The translations under genes were made by a program, and so were the position numbers. From positions 65,702,316 through 65,766,315 of the forward strand of contig JALGQZ010000006.1 of assembly GCA_023105745.1 (NCBI GenBank): a DNA stretch of 64,000 nucleotides. The letters are read 5' to 3'. Positions 13,954-26,037 of this stretch are shown one piece after another; positions within the stretch are counted from its first letter, which is position 1, and every line of letters begins with the position of its first letter. The notes under the pieces were generated by a model that worked only from the letters and a program-made list of their open reading frames with translations, had not been told where the DNA came from and made no database searches. Source of the DNA: Austropuccinia psidii. Taxonomy: Eukaryota > Basidiomycota > Pucciniomycetes > Pucciniales > Sphaerophragmiaceae.

Positions 13954-15270
13954 TATATATATATTAAATCCAAGTTGGGGAATTTTGGGATTAATTTGTA
14001 AAGATTTTTCTATTTTCAAACAGAAGAAAATAATTCCAAAGTAGCATCCAATATTAAAAAATAGTGTTATACTTCATAAGAAATCACCTTAAATGACCTA
14101 TATAGGTTTGAATAAGCTACAATAGTTTTTAATAAAATTATTTGTTCAAGCTGGTAAATAATTGAGTATTTTCTTGGACTTTTATTCTTGAGAATAGAAA
14201 CTAAATTCTTTATATAATATTGAGTTTGGTAGTATTACAGTGTAAAGATCTAAAATAAAGTCCTTAAGAGTATTGTGGATTTGTGAATGAAGAAGATTAT
14301 TACTTTTCACTTTGAAGTAATTTTTTAAATGTATAAAAGACCTTTCAAGCACCTCAATATATGTAATATTCAGCCCAGGAATAATAGAATATATCAAATC
14401 AGTACCAAACTTACAAGAATAAACTGTAATGGATTGATTTTTTGTGAATCTAATGAAAATATGGTGTGAAATTTCATTCTCAATAAAAATACTTATTCAA
14501 AGTTCAATTAAGTTGTTTATACTATTGAAAGTTTTCACTTCTCATTTTAAATAAACTCCTATTTCTATTTTTGAAGGTTTCACTCACAAATAATCTTTAA
14601 TTAATATTTTTAACATGATATTATATCAATAATAGTGTCTAAAAACAAGGAAGTATTTTATCTACATTATTGATTATTAACTCTATCACTCTATGTTAAC
14701 TTGAGATATTTTTAAAATATCATTGATATTTGTTATGACTGACAAGTTCTTAATATAATTACTTCTTGCTGAACAGTTCTACCATAATTATTATTTCTAT
14801 ATTTATAATAAACAACTTTATACTTCATAATATGAAACATTGGAAATATTATGATTCATGAATTTCAATATATTGATTATTCTATATATATTTCCACAAC
14901 TCTAAGCCTAAGGTTAAAAAATTATTATTATCATGGTATTATCAAGGTTTTCTTTGGCTAAAAATAAAAACAGAAATAGTACAACAATTAAGTTAAATAT
15001 TACCTTAATTACTTTTCTGATAGTAAAATCTTACAGCCTGATATTGAAGCTTAATTTACCTTGTAAGTAGTGGAATAAATGTTTCACAAGTTTCTATTGA
15101 ATTACCATTGGCATTTTAAAATTTTGGAAGAGCGCATTAACTGTAAATTCAATATTAGGCCATATATAAACGGCTGGAAAAGTCATAATTTCTATTTCCT
15201 TTTGTGGGGAATATGTATCAAAAGGAGCTGACCTTGGAAAAAGCTTTTGTCTCATATTTAGTGGCTATGG
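13954..15270. other. AT-rich DNA, nothing recognised
   Basis: The longest open frame (14182-14397, minus, 71 codons) has no recognisable motif. It contains several long A/T runs and no repeats that I could pair with other parts of the window. Confidence 0.5.
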
Positions 15271-15273
15271 AAT

Positions 15274-16110
15274 CTAATGTGAATTTGATTTTTCCATCCA
15301 CAAATTATCAATAATATTTTTGGAAGGATCCTGGTGGTGTACAAAAAATCCATTTTCATAACAATCTGAAGTGTATCTCAGATGTTGAACTGGTTCTTCC
15401 TTAATTTTGATCTTATGAAATTTACAAGGTTCATTAATAATTTTTACAGTTTCATCCCTTGAGATTCCTCCAATAAAGCCATCCTCCTCATGAACATGAG
15501 AAAAGAATATTTTTTTCTTGTTTCAGAAAACTGACCTGTTGATTTCATTTGACAATAGACTGATTCAATTCAATGTTCCTACTAGGTGAGCCTACCAGTT
15601 CCTTGGTGCCTACTTAGTCCCATAAAGTGAGTCATTTGGATTCCATTCCCATTAAATGTTTCTAGGAGCTTTAAAGTACGGAATTTGAGTTATATATATT
15701 GGTGCATTAATTTGTCCATAAAGAAAATCTGTTTCTACAAAAAATTGAGGTTTGGTATAGGTATTCTTACTGCCAGTGAATTTTTTTCAAATAATTCATT
15801 TATTACCACACATGGGTATGGGATTAAGTAGTAAAACATATCCTCTGATTGTTACTAAGAAATGACCCCATACATTTTTACTGGGTTTAACAAAATTCAT
15901 TATTTTTTTAAATGAAGCCCCACATGCCACTTATGGCTTTTTGTTAGGTGTTTTAGGTACCAATGTGCAGATTTTTTGATGCGAATGGGTTTAACTTCAA
16001 ACTAATTGCCTATTTTTATTTCTCATATCCTGAATAATCTTCTGTGAAACTCATTTTATTATGGGATTGGATAAGGAGATCCTTCATGGGGAATACCATG
16101 TAAAAGGTTT
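15274..16110 (-). pseudogene. Decayed Copia-like pol remnant
   Basis: On the minus strand a frame stays open for about 50 codons upstream of about 15795 and contains VKPSKNVWGHFLVTIRGY, which resembles the start of the Ty1/Copia integrase core. A second open stretch of about 80 codons (about 15520 down to the stop at 15274) contains HVHEEDGFIGGISRDE and lies where the post-integrase region would be. Stops and frame changes separate the blocks and no LTR was identified. The Copia assignment rests on one motif and spacing, so it is tentative; another retroelement class is possible. Confidence 0.35.
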
Positions 16111-17000
16111 CAAATTTTTGAAATACGCCTGTAGTTAAGAGTGCTAATGTTTTTCAGATGTCCCTATGAATATAATAAACAATATCCGCACAGAGATCTC
16201 ATATCTATTTTTTAAGAAGTCTGATTTTGCAACTAGATAAGAATTTTGAGTAGTCTCTATCAGACGTAATCAATAACATAAAAAGCTATTTATTAGTGAA
16301 AACAATAGAAACTATGATTTTTTCAAAATGATATGGAAACAATCTAGAGGTAAGCAATTGGTGATATTAGAAGTTTACCTAGTATAGTGATACATATCTA
16401 TAATTTGAGGGTAGGGTCAATAGTGGAGATATACGTCATGCATAATAAATAGTAATCAAAAAAGTGATATTAATATAATTTGAAGGGATTTTTTACATAT
16501 TAAATGGGTGATATAATACAGTATAAGGGTAGGTTATAATATGATACTATATATTTGTAACAGAACTTTAATCGCAAGATTCATTACAGGTTTTTTTGCT
16601 AAGATATAGATGCTAAATGAATAAAATGAATAGGATTAATAATATCAATAATCATATAGCTTGAAAATAGGGTAAATTAATTATAATTTAGACCTTGTGT
16701 TAAAAACTGTTCATTAGAAAACACTATGAATTAAGTTATTAAGTATATAATATGTTAATAATGACTAGAGTATCCTACTAGAAAGGGATGAAAAGCTATT
16801 TGGTGTCTTGGAACATAACTAATTGAATGGAGAATGAGTAAAAATAAGATATTGATAACCTTTATCTATATTTTTTGGGATCTTCATAGAGAAACTTATA
16901 AACAACATAATTTTGGCTTATTTTGTCTGAGATAACTTCTTTCAAGTGGTGGAACTAAAATCTTATGACTTTCCTGAGTTATTGCACCATTTATTTGGAA
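16111..17000. other. AT-rich DNA, nothing recognised
   Basis: There is no open frame above about 50 codons. Repeated ATATTA/TAATAT strings and near-absent CpG are typical of heavily mutated repeat DNA. Confidence 0.5.
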
Positions 17001-17567
17001 GATTTACAGGAGTTATTATGAGTAAAGAGCTCCTGGTACTCATGGATTTGGGAATAACTTTAAGAGGGATCGGAACGAAAGCTAAGAGAACTCAAGTAGT
17101 GCAGGGGAAATTATAAAATTTAAGATATAAAGAAATCAAAATGAAGTTGAAATAAAACTCTTTAATAAAAGATTATTAAGGAGAATAAAGCCACTAACAG
17201 GTCCAAGTACATTTTTACAGCCTGTTCTGAAGGAAGAAAAGGAATAATAAGGATATGACCACCAAACATACACTGAACAGGTTGGGCAAGGAAAAGACTT
17301 ACTTTAAGAAATTAAAAGTAAAATTCTATGAGTGTAAATAAAATAAAGCTAATGAGGAAATAAAATCAATAATCTAACAGCAAAAAAAATCACCAGGAGA
17401 TGGAAGAAAGGCTGGAATGTCTCAAAATTCCCCAGCCTTGATCCCAAAGAGTTATCCTCTTAGAAGGTGTCATATTTGAACTTGAAAGCTCCTATATGGA
17501 TGAAGAGAACCTGTACAAGAGGTTTCTGGTAGCTAGATAACATTAAGATTCAAGATTTGTGATTACA
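17001..17567 (-). repeat. Diverged LTR of the element A/B family
   Basis: Read on the plus strand, this segment follows the same order of landmarks as the B-type LTRs at 23870 and 43420. These are TTACAGGAG near the start, GAGCTCCTGGTACTCA in place of GAGGGCCTGGCACTCA, AATAAGGATATGACCACCA in place of the ATAAGGATATGGCCACCA segment, an ACTGAACAGGTTG motif, and CCAGCCTTGATCC in place of CCAGCCCTGATCC. It is shorter, with many indels. No internal element sequence flanks it, so it is probably an old solo LTR on the minus strand. The ends are approximate. Confidence 0.45.
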
Positions 17568-17598
17568 AGGCTTTATTCATGACGTCATCCTGTTATGA

Positions 17599-17809
17599 AT
17601 GACAGAAGGATGTATTTGTGACTCCAAACTGTATTTCCTTTCTAAACTTCTGAAGCCAAAACTGGATTCCTATACACACATTGAAGCTTCTTGTATTATA
17701 AGATTGAGTGAGGCTATTATCAAACACCCTTCACCCCCAGTAGTGGATGTGACAGGAATATTTCACCATACTAAGTATGCTTATGTAATATTAGATGTTC
17801 TTTGGTAAG
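17599..17809 (+). other. Possible orphan exon
   Basis: A 69-codon open frame ends at a TGG codon split by a consensus donor, GTAAGT, at about 17804-17809; the apparent stop TAA lies inside that donor. The translated segment resembles nothing I know. The pairing of an open frame with a strong donor suggests a host or transposon exon remnant, but no partner exon could be joined to it. Chance is possible. Confidence 0.2.
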
Positions 17810-20020
17810 TAATTTTCAAATGGTGTCCTTTCTTGAATATATTTCACCCTAAATTTAGTTTATTTCAACAGTCTAATGTATTATTATGTAACATGGCTAA
17901 CCTTATTTTCCAACGAGCTTGTGATAGTGTCACTTTGTGAGAATATTTAACCATAGGTATCTGCAGATTTTGAGCTGTAGGTTCAGAGTTCTGTGTCTTC
18001 TATGGATTTCATGTGTCTTATATTGAATTTCAGCTCCCTTGAATAAATGTAATTTGGTTTCTCATTTATCTGCCCTGGTTAAATATATGGCTGTGTTATG
18101 ATTTATGTGTAGGCTTCTGTTTTGGTGAGTTTCCTTTGCGTAAGGTTTTTCCATTTTGTGAGTTTTGATCAACAGAGATTTAAGTTATTTCTCATTAAAT
18201 ACTCTCCACTTTGGTGACTTCATTTCTGGGTAATTCAAAGCTTAATAAATGTTACGATACATTGAGCTTCTAACTACCTCTTCAATTGGTAAATTCATCA
18301 TTATTGTTACATTTTTATTTTACTTTTCTCCATTATATTTTCACTTTTGTCACTAAATAGACCACTATCACGATTTTTCTTATGGAATGATTCAAACTAC
18401 TGAGTTTCATACCATTTGGTGCAAGAATACGCCATTATACTGTGAAATTCATTACCGTTTTTGGTCAGACTCAAGCTGATCCTTTACCTCAGATTACAAG
18501 GAAAGGGGGGAAAGACCATTTAATCAAACAATTCAATAAGTAAAAATAGAATTCACAAATAACCAAAAATAACATTAAGAAAAGGAAATAAAAATAAGGT
18601 TTCTAGAAGAAAATATCAGAGTATCACTAAGATTATTAATAGAACCAGAAATTTCCGTTTCAGAAATGGAATCTACATCAAAGCTAAACCTAAGTCAAAT
18701 TTAAAACCAACTCTTCAGGAAAAGTCTTTTGGAAGTTTATGAGAAGAATTAGTAAACATGGGAGTTGTCTGCATGTAGCAGAAGTTCTGGATCTAGAAAG
18801 AATGGACCTCTCTCTTAGCTGGTAAGGAGGATCTCTGAAGCGGAAAAATTGCAAGGTCATGGGTTCAAGAAACAGTGGTAAAATTATCAAATTTTAGGAT
18901 TTGGCTGGAAATCAATTTTGTGGAAGTTTTGGGAAGAGTTGAGAATTTTTTAGAAAATATCAGAAGATTCAAGAATTTTTAGGAATTTTGAAGGAAGTTA
19001 ATAACCAAAACATAATGTGATTAAAGCTCTAAACATAACCCACAATATTATCTTAAATATGCACAGAAAATGAATAAAAGCTTATGAAACCAGATAATTA
19101 CTAGTATATTACTTACAATTACCTACTAAAAAGAATAAGCACAGTAACAATAAAAACAAAATATCTCATTAATATTATCTTAACTCTAACTCCATAAACA
19201 ACCCTCAACCCATACAATGAATCTCAAATTGGAAGAATTACATGTAAGACATACAAGACCATCCTAAAACCACTGAAATTCCTGAAGAAGACTCTCATCA
19301 CAGCCAAGCTCAAGGTAAAAAAACATATCCACAATACCACCACTCAATGAAATGACACAGCCTCGCTGCATGCATAAATTATAATACATCAAATAATGCA
19401 AGAAAATATCAGCTGAATCCTAAATACCACCAAATTCCCTAGTTCATGTACTGCAAAGCCCAAACACCTGCATCATGACACATCCCCATTATAATATGGA
19501 AGTAGAAACACTATATTAGTAAGCACAGCATGTGCCAAGCTATAGAATGAAACCATCTTGTGCATAGAAGGAAAACTAATTGTGCACAAATCATCACCTT
19601 ACTTGACTTTAAATCTTAAGAAAAAGAAACACAGCCTTGGTTCCTGCATAAATTACAAAGCCTTTTTTGCCAAAAATAACCTCTATAATATGCCAGGAAA
19701 ATCCTAAGTCACAATGTGATACTGCCCAACCAACAGCATATAATGTGACAGAAAAAAGGCTATGAAAAAGAAATATCTCAAGCAAAATAATGAAAAAACC
19801 TCATGGATGCAAGGAAAGTCCAAGACAATTGTGTCATAGCCAGCTGACCAAAAAAGAGTCATGTGATAAATGGAGGCTGTGCAGAAGGAAAATTATCACC
19901 AACCCTTAAATAACCTGACCCATGCAAGCAAGGTACTCACCAAAAACAAAGTAACATGATGGAATCAAGAGGAATTAAAGTGGACAAAAACAGATCCCAT
20001 GGAGGGCCCCCTGGGCTCCC
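17810..20020. other. AT-rich DNA without a supportable gene
   Basis: No open frame here is convincing. At 18816-18870 a TTAGCTGGTAAGG stretch and, about 45 bp on, GGTCATGGGTTCAAG resemble the spacing of RNA polymerase III A and B boxes, but the T-stem does not pair. From about 19.2 kb the plus strand becomes A/C-rich (CCACAA, ACCACC) with many CATGCA-like words, as in some LTR or leader sequences. Confidence 0.4.
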
Positions 20021-20023
20021 AAA

Positions 20024-20060
20024 ATGTATAAATAGAGGGGCTCTCTCACCAAAATTTAAA
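20024..20060 (+). promoter_or_regulatory. TATA-box-like promoter core
   Basis: The sequence CCCAAAATGTATAAATAGAG has a near-perfect TATA box (TATAAATA) followed by a pyrimidine-rich CTCTCTCACC about 20 bp downstream that could hold a start site. No coding frame follows. The simplest reading is the core promoter of a decayed LTR whose borders I cannot define. Confidence 0.3.
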
Positions 20061-20064
20061 AATA

Positions 20065-22945
20065 CCCCCATTCACATTATAAGCACAGGAATAAGTCATA
20101 CCTCACCTTGGAGGTAGTCCAGTATATTATAGTGAGCTTAATTTCCCAGTAGCTAAGCTCAGTGGAATATTATTATTAAATAAAGGAAATTTTCCAGTAC
20201 CCAAAATTAGAGTTGCTACTATATTAAAATATTTTATCCAGCAAAAATAAAACCACTAATCAAGATTTAAAACTAACCTAAGCCATTAAACATGCAATAG
20301 AAATGAATCTTGCCTCCTAAATTTACCCTAATATTAACCACCCTTGAAAAATAACAAACCTTGAAGAAAACTATTCACTATATTATAGATTTACTTAAAA
20401 AATTAAATTTATCAAGACTCATAAAGCTTTCCAGAACACCTTAAATAACTCATCTTACTAAGCTTTTCTCACCAAGAAGAAACCATCCACCCCCATTTCA
20501 CTAAACATAGAGATTATGCAAACAAGTAATTCATTAAAATATGTAAGAATTAGCCTAATTACTGGTATTGAATTTCTTATTATATATTGAATAGGTATAA
20601 TCAAAGACTGCTTAATTTTGTCTTTTGAAGTTTTAAAGCCACTTAATAATGTTATTCTGGTTTGTGAGGTCCAAGGAAGATTTTGTTCAGTATTCTAGAA
20701 GGGGCAGGAAATACAACCTTGCCACCCTTGGTTACAGGAGGTATTAGAAATTCAAAACTAGTTACCTGTGATTTCATCACAGGTACCACCTCATTTTAAT
20801 TCCACAGAAGAGGTGCTCCCACAATATCTCATTAATTTTCAAGTTTTCCTTCCCAAATCTTCAACTAATCATTTAATAAAGGAAAGACTCCTTGAAACTG
20901 GCCTGAAGATTCACAAACTACTATACTTCTAGAGCTTAATTTAATTGAAACAACTCTGTCAGGGAAGCACTTTCCTCAGATTATAAATCCTCTACCATAT
21001 TTAATTCAAAAAATCTTTTGATTTCATTCCTTCATATGGTGCTTGGAGTTATGTTTGATTCACTTAACTTCCTGCTGATGATATTGGGGGAATTGAAATA
21101 GTGTGGTACCTAAGCATACCCTTTATTTGGCGGATGCTTGTTTGTTTTTTACTTTGGATTTAGATTTAGATTTTCCTACATTCATCTAGTGGATTATGTG
21201 TTACAGCTTGTTCAATTCCATTTTTGTCCATTTATCAAAAAGATAATTCGTGGTATGGAGAATAGTAGCTCTACCACTTCTTTAATCATTGACATCATGT
21301 TGCACTAGTTCCATTTTTGCTATGAACAGGATTTTGGGGTATTTTTCTCATAAATTAGTCATAAAAGAATATTGAATTTAAGAATTGTAAATTAGTAATC
21401 TCTGATAGCTACAGTTAGTCTTGTATTGAACTTAGAGTGCCTGATTGAATACAAATATTTCCAAAACCAATAAAGAGGAAGAGTGTGCTATTCCATAGCT
21501 TATTAAGAAATTCAAAAGGTCTCTTTTATTAATTAAATTATGAAGTTGAAAGTCAATAAGGGAAAAAAAAAGAAGTTAGTTACCATGGTGTAATTCAAAT
21601 GTATATAGATGAAAATTCAGTGATATGATTAGTACTATGGAATAAAGCCAAATTAAGATTATATGTCCTTACAGAAACTAGAGTAAAAGAGAGAAAATGA
21701 AAAGGAAATGATAAGGATTGTTTCAAATTTATCAATGAGAGAGGTAGTGTGATTCTCAATTGAACCTATCTTTGATAGGTATTTCAATTACCCAGAAATA
21801 AACTCACTGAATTGGGGCTCATCTAATAAGAAGAAAAATTCAATTTGCCTTACTATATATTAACAATAAATAACAGGAATTTTATTCAGGGAAAGCTCAA
21901 AAAAGCTGAAAACTACACATAATATTTGTGAAAAAACAAGAATCCCTAAATGATAAACCAACATGGATACATTAGAAATAAAATTAAACTCAATTAATGA
22001 GATGAAAATCCATCAAAGGAAGCATAGGATACTCACAATACTCAATATTTTGAATCTAAAGCTTGAAAGGTGCACAGAACCATTGTGAAATACCTGTACC
22101 AAATGACCTAATACTTCCGAAAATGGCTCAATATACCAGAGCAACTGTGCAATGTCTTCAGACAAAGACACCTTCTCAAAATCCCTTACCAGACAAAGCA
22201 TCTCATATTCCATAACCATACAAAAAAATGAAGCATTTTTCCAAGGAACTGGTGCAATGAAATTGAAAGAAGGGATAATTTTGGACTAACCACTATAAAG
22301 AATATATTTCAGCAAAAGGAAATCAGAAATTGAAAATATTTTGTTTTTTGAGTTCCTCCAATAAAATCCCAAAGAATAGAGCTCAAGGGAATATCTCCCT
22401 CATCTCACCCCTTCGTCATGGAAATTATATACCAATAAGGATGATTCTTGATGCATCATTTGACAGGAGCTTAATATGGCCATTATAAAAGTATTGTATA
22501 ATTTTTGAATCAAATAAGAGTTATTTATAATTAACAGAAGTTAAATGAAGGTACAAATTATCTTATTAGTCCACCCCATGCTTGAATTGATAGTCTCAGA
22601 GATAACATATTGTCATTAATAGCTATAATAGTGAGTTTATCTTCCTATATTTGGAATATGAATAAAGAAATATGTATATAATAGTCTTTATAAAAAATAA
22701 ACCTTAAAAATTTATAGTATGGTGCAAAAGGTTATCCTTATATTACTGTCAGGCTGAGTCAATGATGAAGTAAGAAGAAGAATACTTACAGCTTTGACTA
22801 TGATTTTGAGACAGATAATAATTATAGAAAATAGTGTGTTATAAGCTCTAAGGTCTTTACTATAGAATAATAGTGGTGGTTAGCACTATTGGGAGCCCTG
22901 GGTTCAGCTTTGTCAATGGGTTTATCATAATAAATACTACAACAA
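20065..22945. other. AT-rich DNA with one short hairpin
   Basis: No gene is supported. A small inverted repeat lies at 20764-20784: ACCTGTGAT, a 3-nt loop, then ATCACAGGT. It lies in a locally less AT-rich block (20690-20830) that could be a transposon remnant. The minus-strand frame 22013-22219 (68 codons) shows no known motif. Confidence 0.4.
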
Positions 22946-23330
22946 TTAAGAATATAATTCTACATGGTTTATTTTCCAATAGTATAGCTCTTGGTAAAGA
23001 GTTGTACTAAGAAGTAATTTAATAGCAGGATGGGGATTTCTCCTTTGGGAAAAGAAAGGTGCCTTTGTATCCTGAGATTGGGTGGAAGAACTATCAATCC
23101 TTACCACGTAGGATGAATGAAGAATTTTGACCTCCAAGGACAGGCTTGTGGTTAATACAAACCCTTTATACCATTTATTGGGCTAAGGGGTGTTTTGAAA
23201 CCACATCTGGTCATGTTTCACCAATACAGGGTGAAAGATTTCATTTGGGGGCCACATAGGCCTCTTCTGTGGTGTATGGCGCATAGAATACTGTAAAGAT
23301 CCTGCACAGGGACCCCTTACAAGCCAAACT
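22946..23330 (-). pseudogene. Coding remnant of unknown type
   Basis: The minus-strand frame 23137-22946 continues upstream past one stop to about 23280, giving roughly 110 codons with only one interruption. It contains a PMWPPNEIFHP-like segment and an SSTQSQDTKAPFFSQRRN segment. The composition looks like real protein sequence rather than chance AT-rich translation. I recognise no family. It lies about 600 bp from the end of element B and may be part of an older transposon into which B inserted. Confidence 0.3.
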
Positions 23331-23869
23331 ATAATTTATTCAAGGATGAAAATTTTTCTCTGTAGAATTGACACCTCATATTCAAGAATATGGGATACTA
23401 TCCCACTTTAGTGGTGTATTGACCATACTGTGGGACTTTAGCCTTAACCTGCCATACCGTTGTCAGTTTTGAAGATAATGAGCTCAGAGTTGGTTAAATT
23501 TGTATCCCTGGACTAGTTTTAAACAATGGTATCTCATTTTCTATGGGTATTAGGAAGTATGTAACAGTTATACCACTTTTAAATCCCATTATTCGGATAT
23601 TGATTTTTCTTAAATCCTGTATAGAGTTTATTTGCTCCATAACTTTAATTCTAGGTGAGCTGTGAGGAAATGGATGGAGCCACCAGAAATACCTATTTTT
23701 TCTACTCAAAAAAGACCTGATTTAGGTATCTCACACTAAAACTGTAGAGGTTAGATGAGAGGTGAATATTTTTATCACCTTTATTTGGTTTATGTTTGGA
23801 TATAAAATATGTAGTTTTGATGGTTTCTTAATTTATCTAGCACCATTAGATAGCCCTGACTGTGAGATT

Positions 23870-24629
23870 TGGTCACAGTTGCTATTCTAAGTGAAGAGGG
23901 CCTGGAACTCAGTAAACTGGGACTCACTGCAGAGGGCTCAAAGGATAAGAAAGGGAAGAACACTTAAGAATGTAATGAGAGTAAGATTTCTGATAAATAC
24001 TGATATAATAAAAGCAGCAACAAGAATAAGAATAAGAAATAGAAGAGCCAGCCACAAACAAGTCCAATTCTTCTGTTTCAACCTTTCAGAAAGAAAGAGG
24101 AGGGTTGATAAGGATATGGCCACCACACCTCCTACTGAACAGGCCAGAGAAATACAAAGCCTAACTTAATACCAATAAATATAATACACAAAAATAGGGG
24201 TAAGAATATTTATAAAATAATAAATCAACTAAATGAATTAACTGGGAAAACATCCCCAAGGGAGAGAAATAGGGGCTTGTATATGTGAGAATCACCAGCC
24301 CTGATCCAAACAGAGAGTTTTCATGAAAGGGATTGATAATTGAATTGAATCTGGCCAATACAGGTCCTGTACAATCCGTACAGGATCTGTACAGGGGGAG
24401 TGGTAGTGTTGAGTTATCATACTGTTTCAGGATGGTGTATCCAAACTGTATTGGGTAATTCAAACCTGCAAAATTGATGACCGGCTGTATTGATTCACCA
24501 GACTGTATTCATGTTTCAGCAAGGAATATTTCTGAAACTGATTGCTGATACACACAGTGGATTTCTGATTTTAGGTGTTTGAGTGGGTGCATGATTGAAT
24601 ACCCTTAACCCTGACTAGTGGTTGTTAAA
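23870..24629 (-). repeat. 3' LTR of element B
   Basis: It matches 43420-44178 in the same orientation over its whole length; on the plus strand both run from GAAGAGGGCCTGG to GACTAGTGGTTGTTA. It is a diverged reverse complement of the element A LTR. Adjacent internal sequence (TATCCCCCTCTTGAAA at about 24631-24646) is the complement of the polypurine tract, confirming this is the 3' LTR of a minus-strand element. The outer end is uncertain by a few bases (TGGTCACAG rather than TGTCACAG). Confidence 0.85.
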
Positions 24630-25466
24630 GTATCCCCCTCTTGAAAATGGTGGGCTCCCGAAAACTATAATACCCTGCCACTGTTGAGTGGCATCACAAA
24701 ATCCCCACATTTTTTCCAAAGGTTTTCTTTGATTTTTCTTTTCATCTTCGCCATTATCCTGAAAATTCTCTACTGTATTCATTGTCTTTGATTATCTGTC
24801 TTCTCCCCTTCTTTGAATCTTTAGTAAGCTCTTCAACCTTTGAATTATACTCTCCTTCTGAACTTCAATCAATAATTCCCTTAAAGACATGACCCTTGGG
24901 TTGTATCCCAAAATAATAATGGTGATATGAACATATATACCCCTTATTGACTGCGCAATTTTTCCTCTTGGGTGCTATTCACCTTGATTGGCTATTGGCA
25001 TCATCCAAAAAGGGGGCTTGCCCCCATTGTCCTTGAAATTTGGCTTAAAAATTGGTTTTTGGCCATTTGGGACCCTCTTGAGTCTTTTCAGTCTTGGCCA
25101 TTACCATGGCAAGTTTTGATGGAATGGTAATTAGGGGCCTTTTTGGCCTTTTTTGGTCTTTTGGGTTTATTGGGTCCTTGGTGTGTCCTATGGTCTGTGG
25201 GGGTTACCGGAGCCCCCCAGGGCTAAAATGAGCCCATATGGCAGAGCTCCTTGGGCCCATGGGACCATGACTTCACCCCTATGGCCTGGGCCCAATGAGA
25301 GGTTCCAGGACCATGGAATCTGACCGCCCCCAATATTACAGGGAAGGTCTTGGGCAATTGATTGGGGCCCAAATTGAGGGCCATCACTGGCTTCTGGGCG
25401 ATCTTCAGGATTGGAGTGCAGTATTCCGACAGACTGAATTCTTCTGCCTGCACAATTTCTTTATCC
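24630..25466. other. Element B spacer between 3' LTR and antisense gene
   Basis: This corresponds to 34530-35595 of element A. It lies 5' of the antisense gene and so should hold its promoter. It contains several GGCC/GGCCTTTTTGGCC-like words, as does A, but only one TGCGCA (near 24952), where A has about 17. The open frame 25223-25492 (minus) is a shadow. Confidence 0.5.
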
Positions 25467-26037
25467 ATGAGTTCCAAACTGACTGAAATCACTGCATCTT
25501 CTCCTTATGCACTGCCACCATCTGTTCTTTGTGGTTCTGGCATCCTCAGTCAGTTGGCTTCACCTTGGTCAATGGCTTCCTCTGGGCACTTTGATCCTGG
25601 ACAAACCTACAATGGCTACAAGGCAGTTGAAGTTCTTGATCCTCCTTGTACTTAATTTTTGGCCAACGGAAAAGATTGCTTTCAGAACTTCAACCCAAAA
25701 TATTCAAAGTTCCACTTCTTCTTTTATGGGAACGAGCAATTTCCTTGTCCTGGGTCAGTGGCTTCCAATCTCAGAAGTCACTTGTGGAGCAAAAAGGATG
25801 AGCCTTTTGGGAAGGATTTCCCAGTTTTTGAGGGCCCAGCTCCTGATGCTACTTCAGGATATTCTTATTGTGAGTCAAATGAATTTCTTTATTGAATTGG
25901 ATACTGATATCTTGAATTGGTGACTGGTTCTAGGCAGAGGGATGTGGAAAGATGGACCAATGTTGGAGGATCCATTCCAGTTGGTGGTAGGTCAATCTAC
26001 TCCAGCTCAGCAGTCCCAATTTTCAGGATCAAGACTG
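25467..26037 (+). pseudogene. Element B antisense zinc-cluster gene, 5' half, cut by element A
   Basis: The frame starting ATG at 25467 matches the N-terminal half of A's 391-residue antisense product. Shared blocks are SSKLT/SSRLT, PPSVLCGSG/PPSVLYGPG, TYNGYKAVEVLDPPCT/TYNGFKSVRVIEPPCT, RSHLWS/ARRLWS, PDATSGYS/SDATSGHS and VTGSRQR/VTGSRMR. A TAA at 25653-25655 sits just after the first cysteine of the zinc cluster, and the other cluster cysteines are mostly lost. A GTGAGT donor at 25870 matches A's intron donor, and stops lie inside the intron slot (25870-25920). The matching acceptor position reads TTGG instead of CAG, so splicing is probably broken. The frame ends at the GACTG duplication where A inserted. 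Confidence 0.8.
26033..26037. repeat. Target-site duplication of element A, left copy
   Basis: GACTG directly precedes the TGTCACAG start of the 5' LTR and recurs at 36357-36361 directly after the 3' LTR end TGTGACA. Five-base duplications are usual for Gypsy integrases. Confidence 0.95.

Noticed and set aside
23860..23872. Target-site duplication for element B
   Set aside because: The flanks (AGATT on the left, GCTTC or AGCTT on the right depending on the border) do not match convincingly, and the LTR end itself is mutated.
1..24000. CRISPR arrays, bacterial operons or Shine-Dalgarno sites
   Set aside because: Introns, chromoviruses and composition show a eukaryotic fungal genome; the short repeats are minisatellites without spacer structure.
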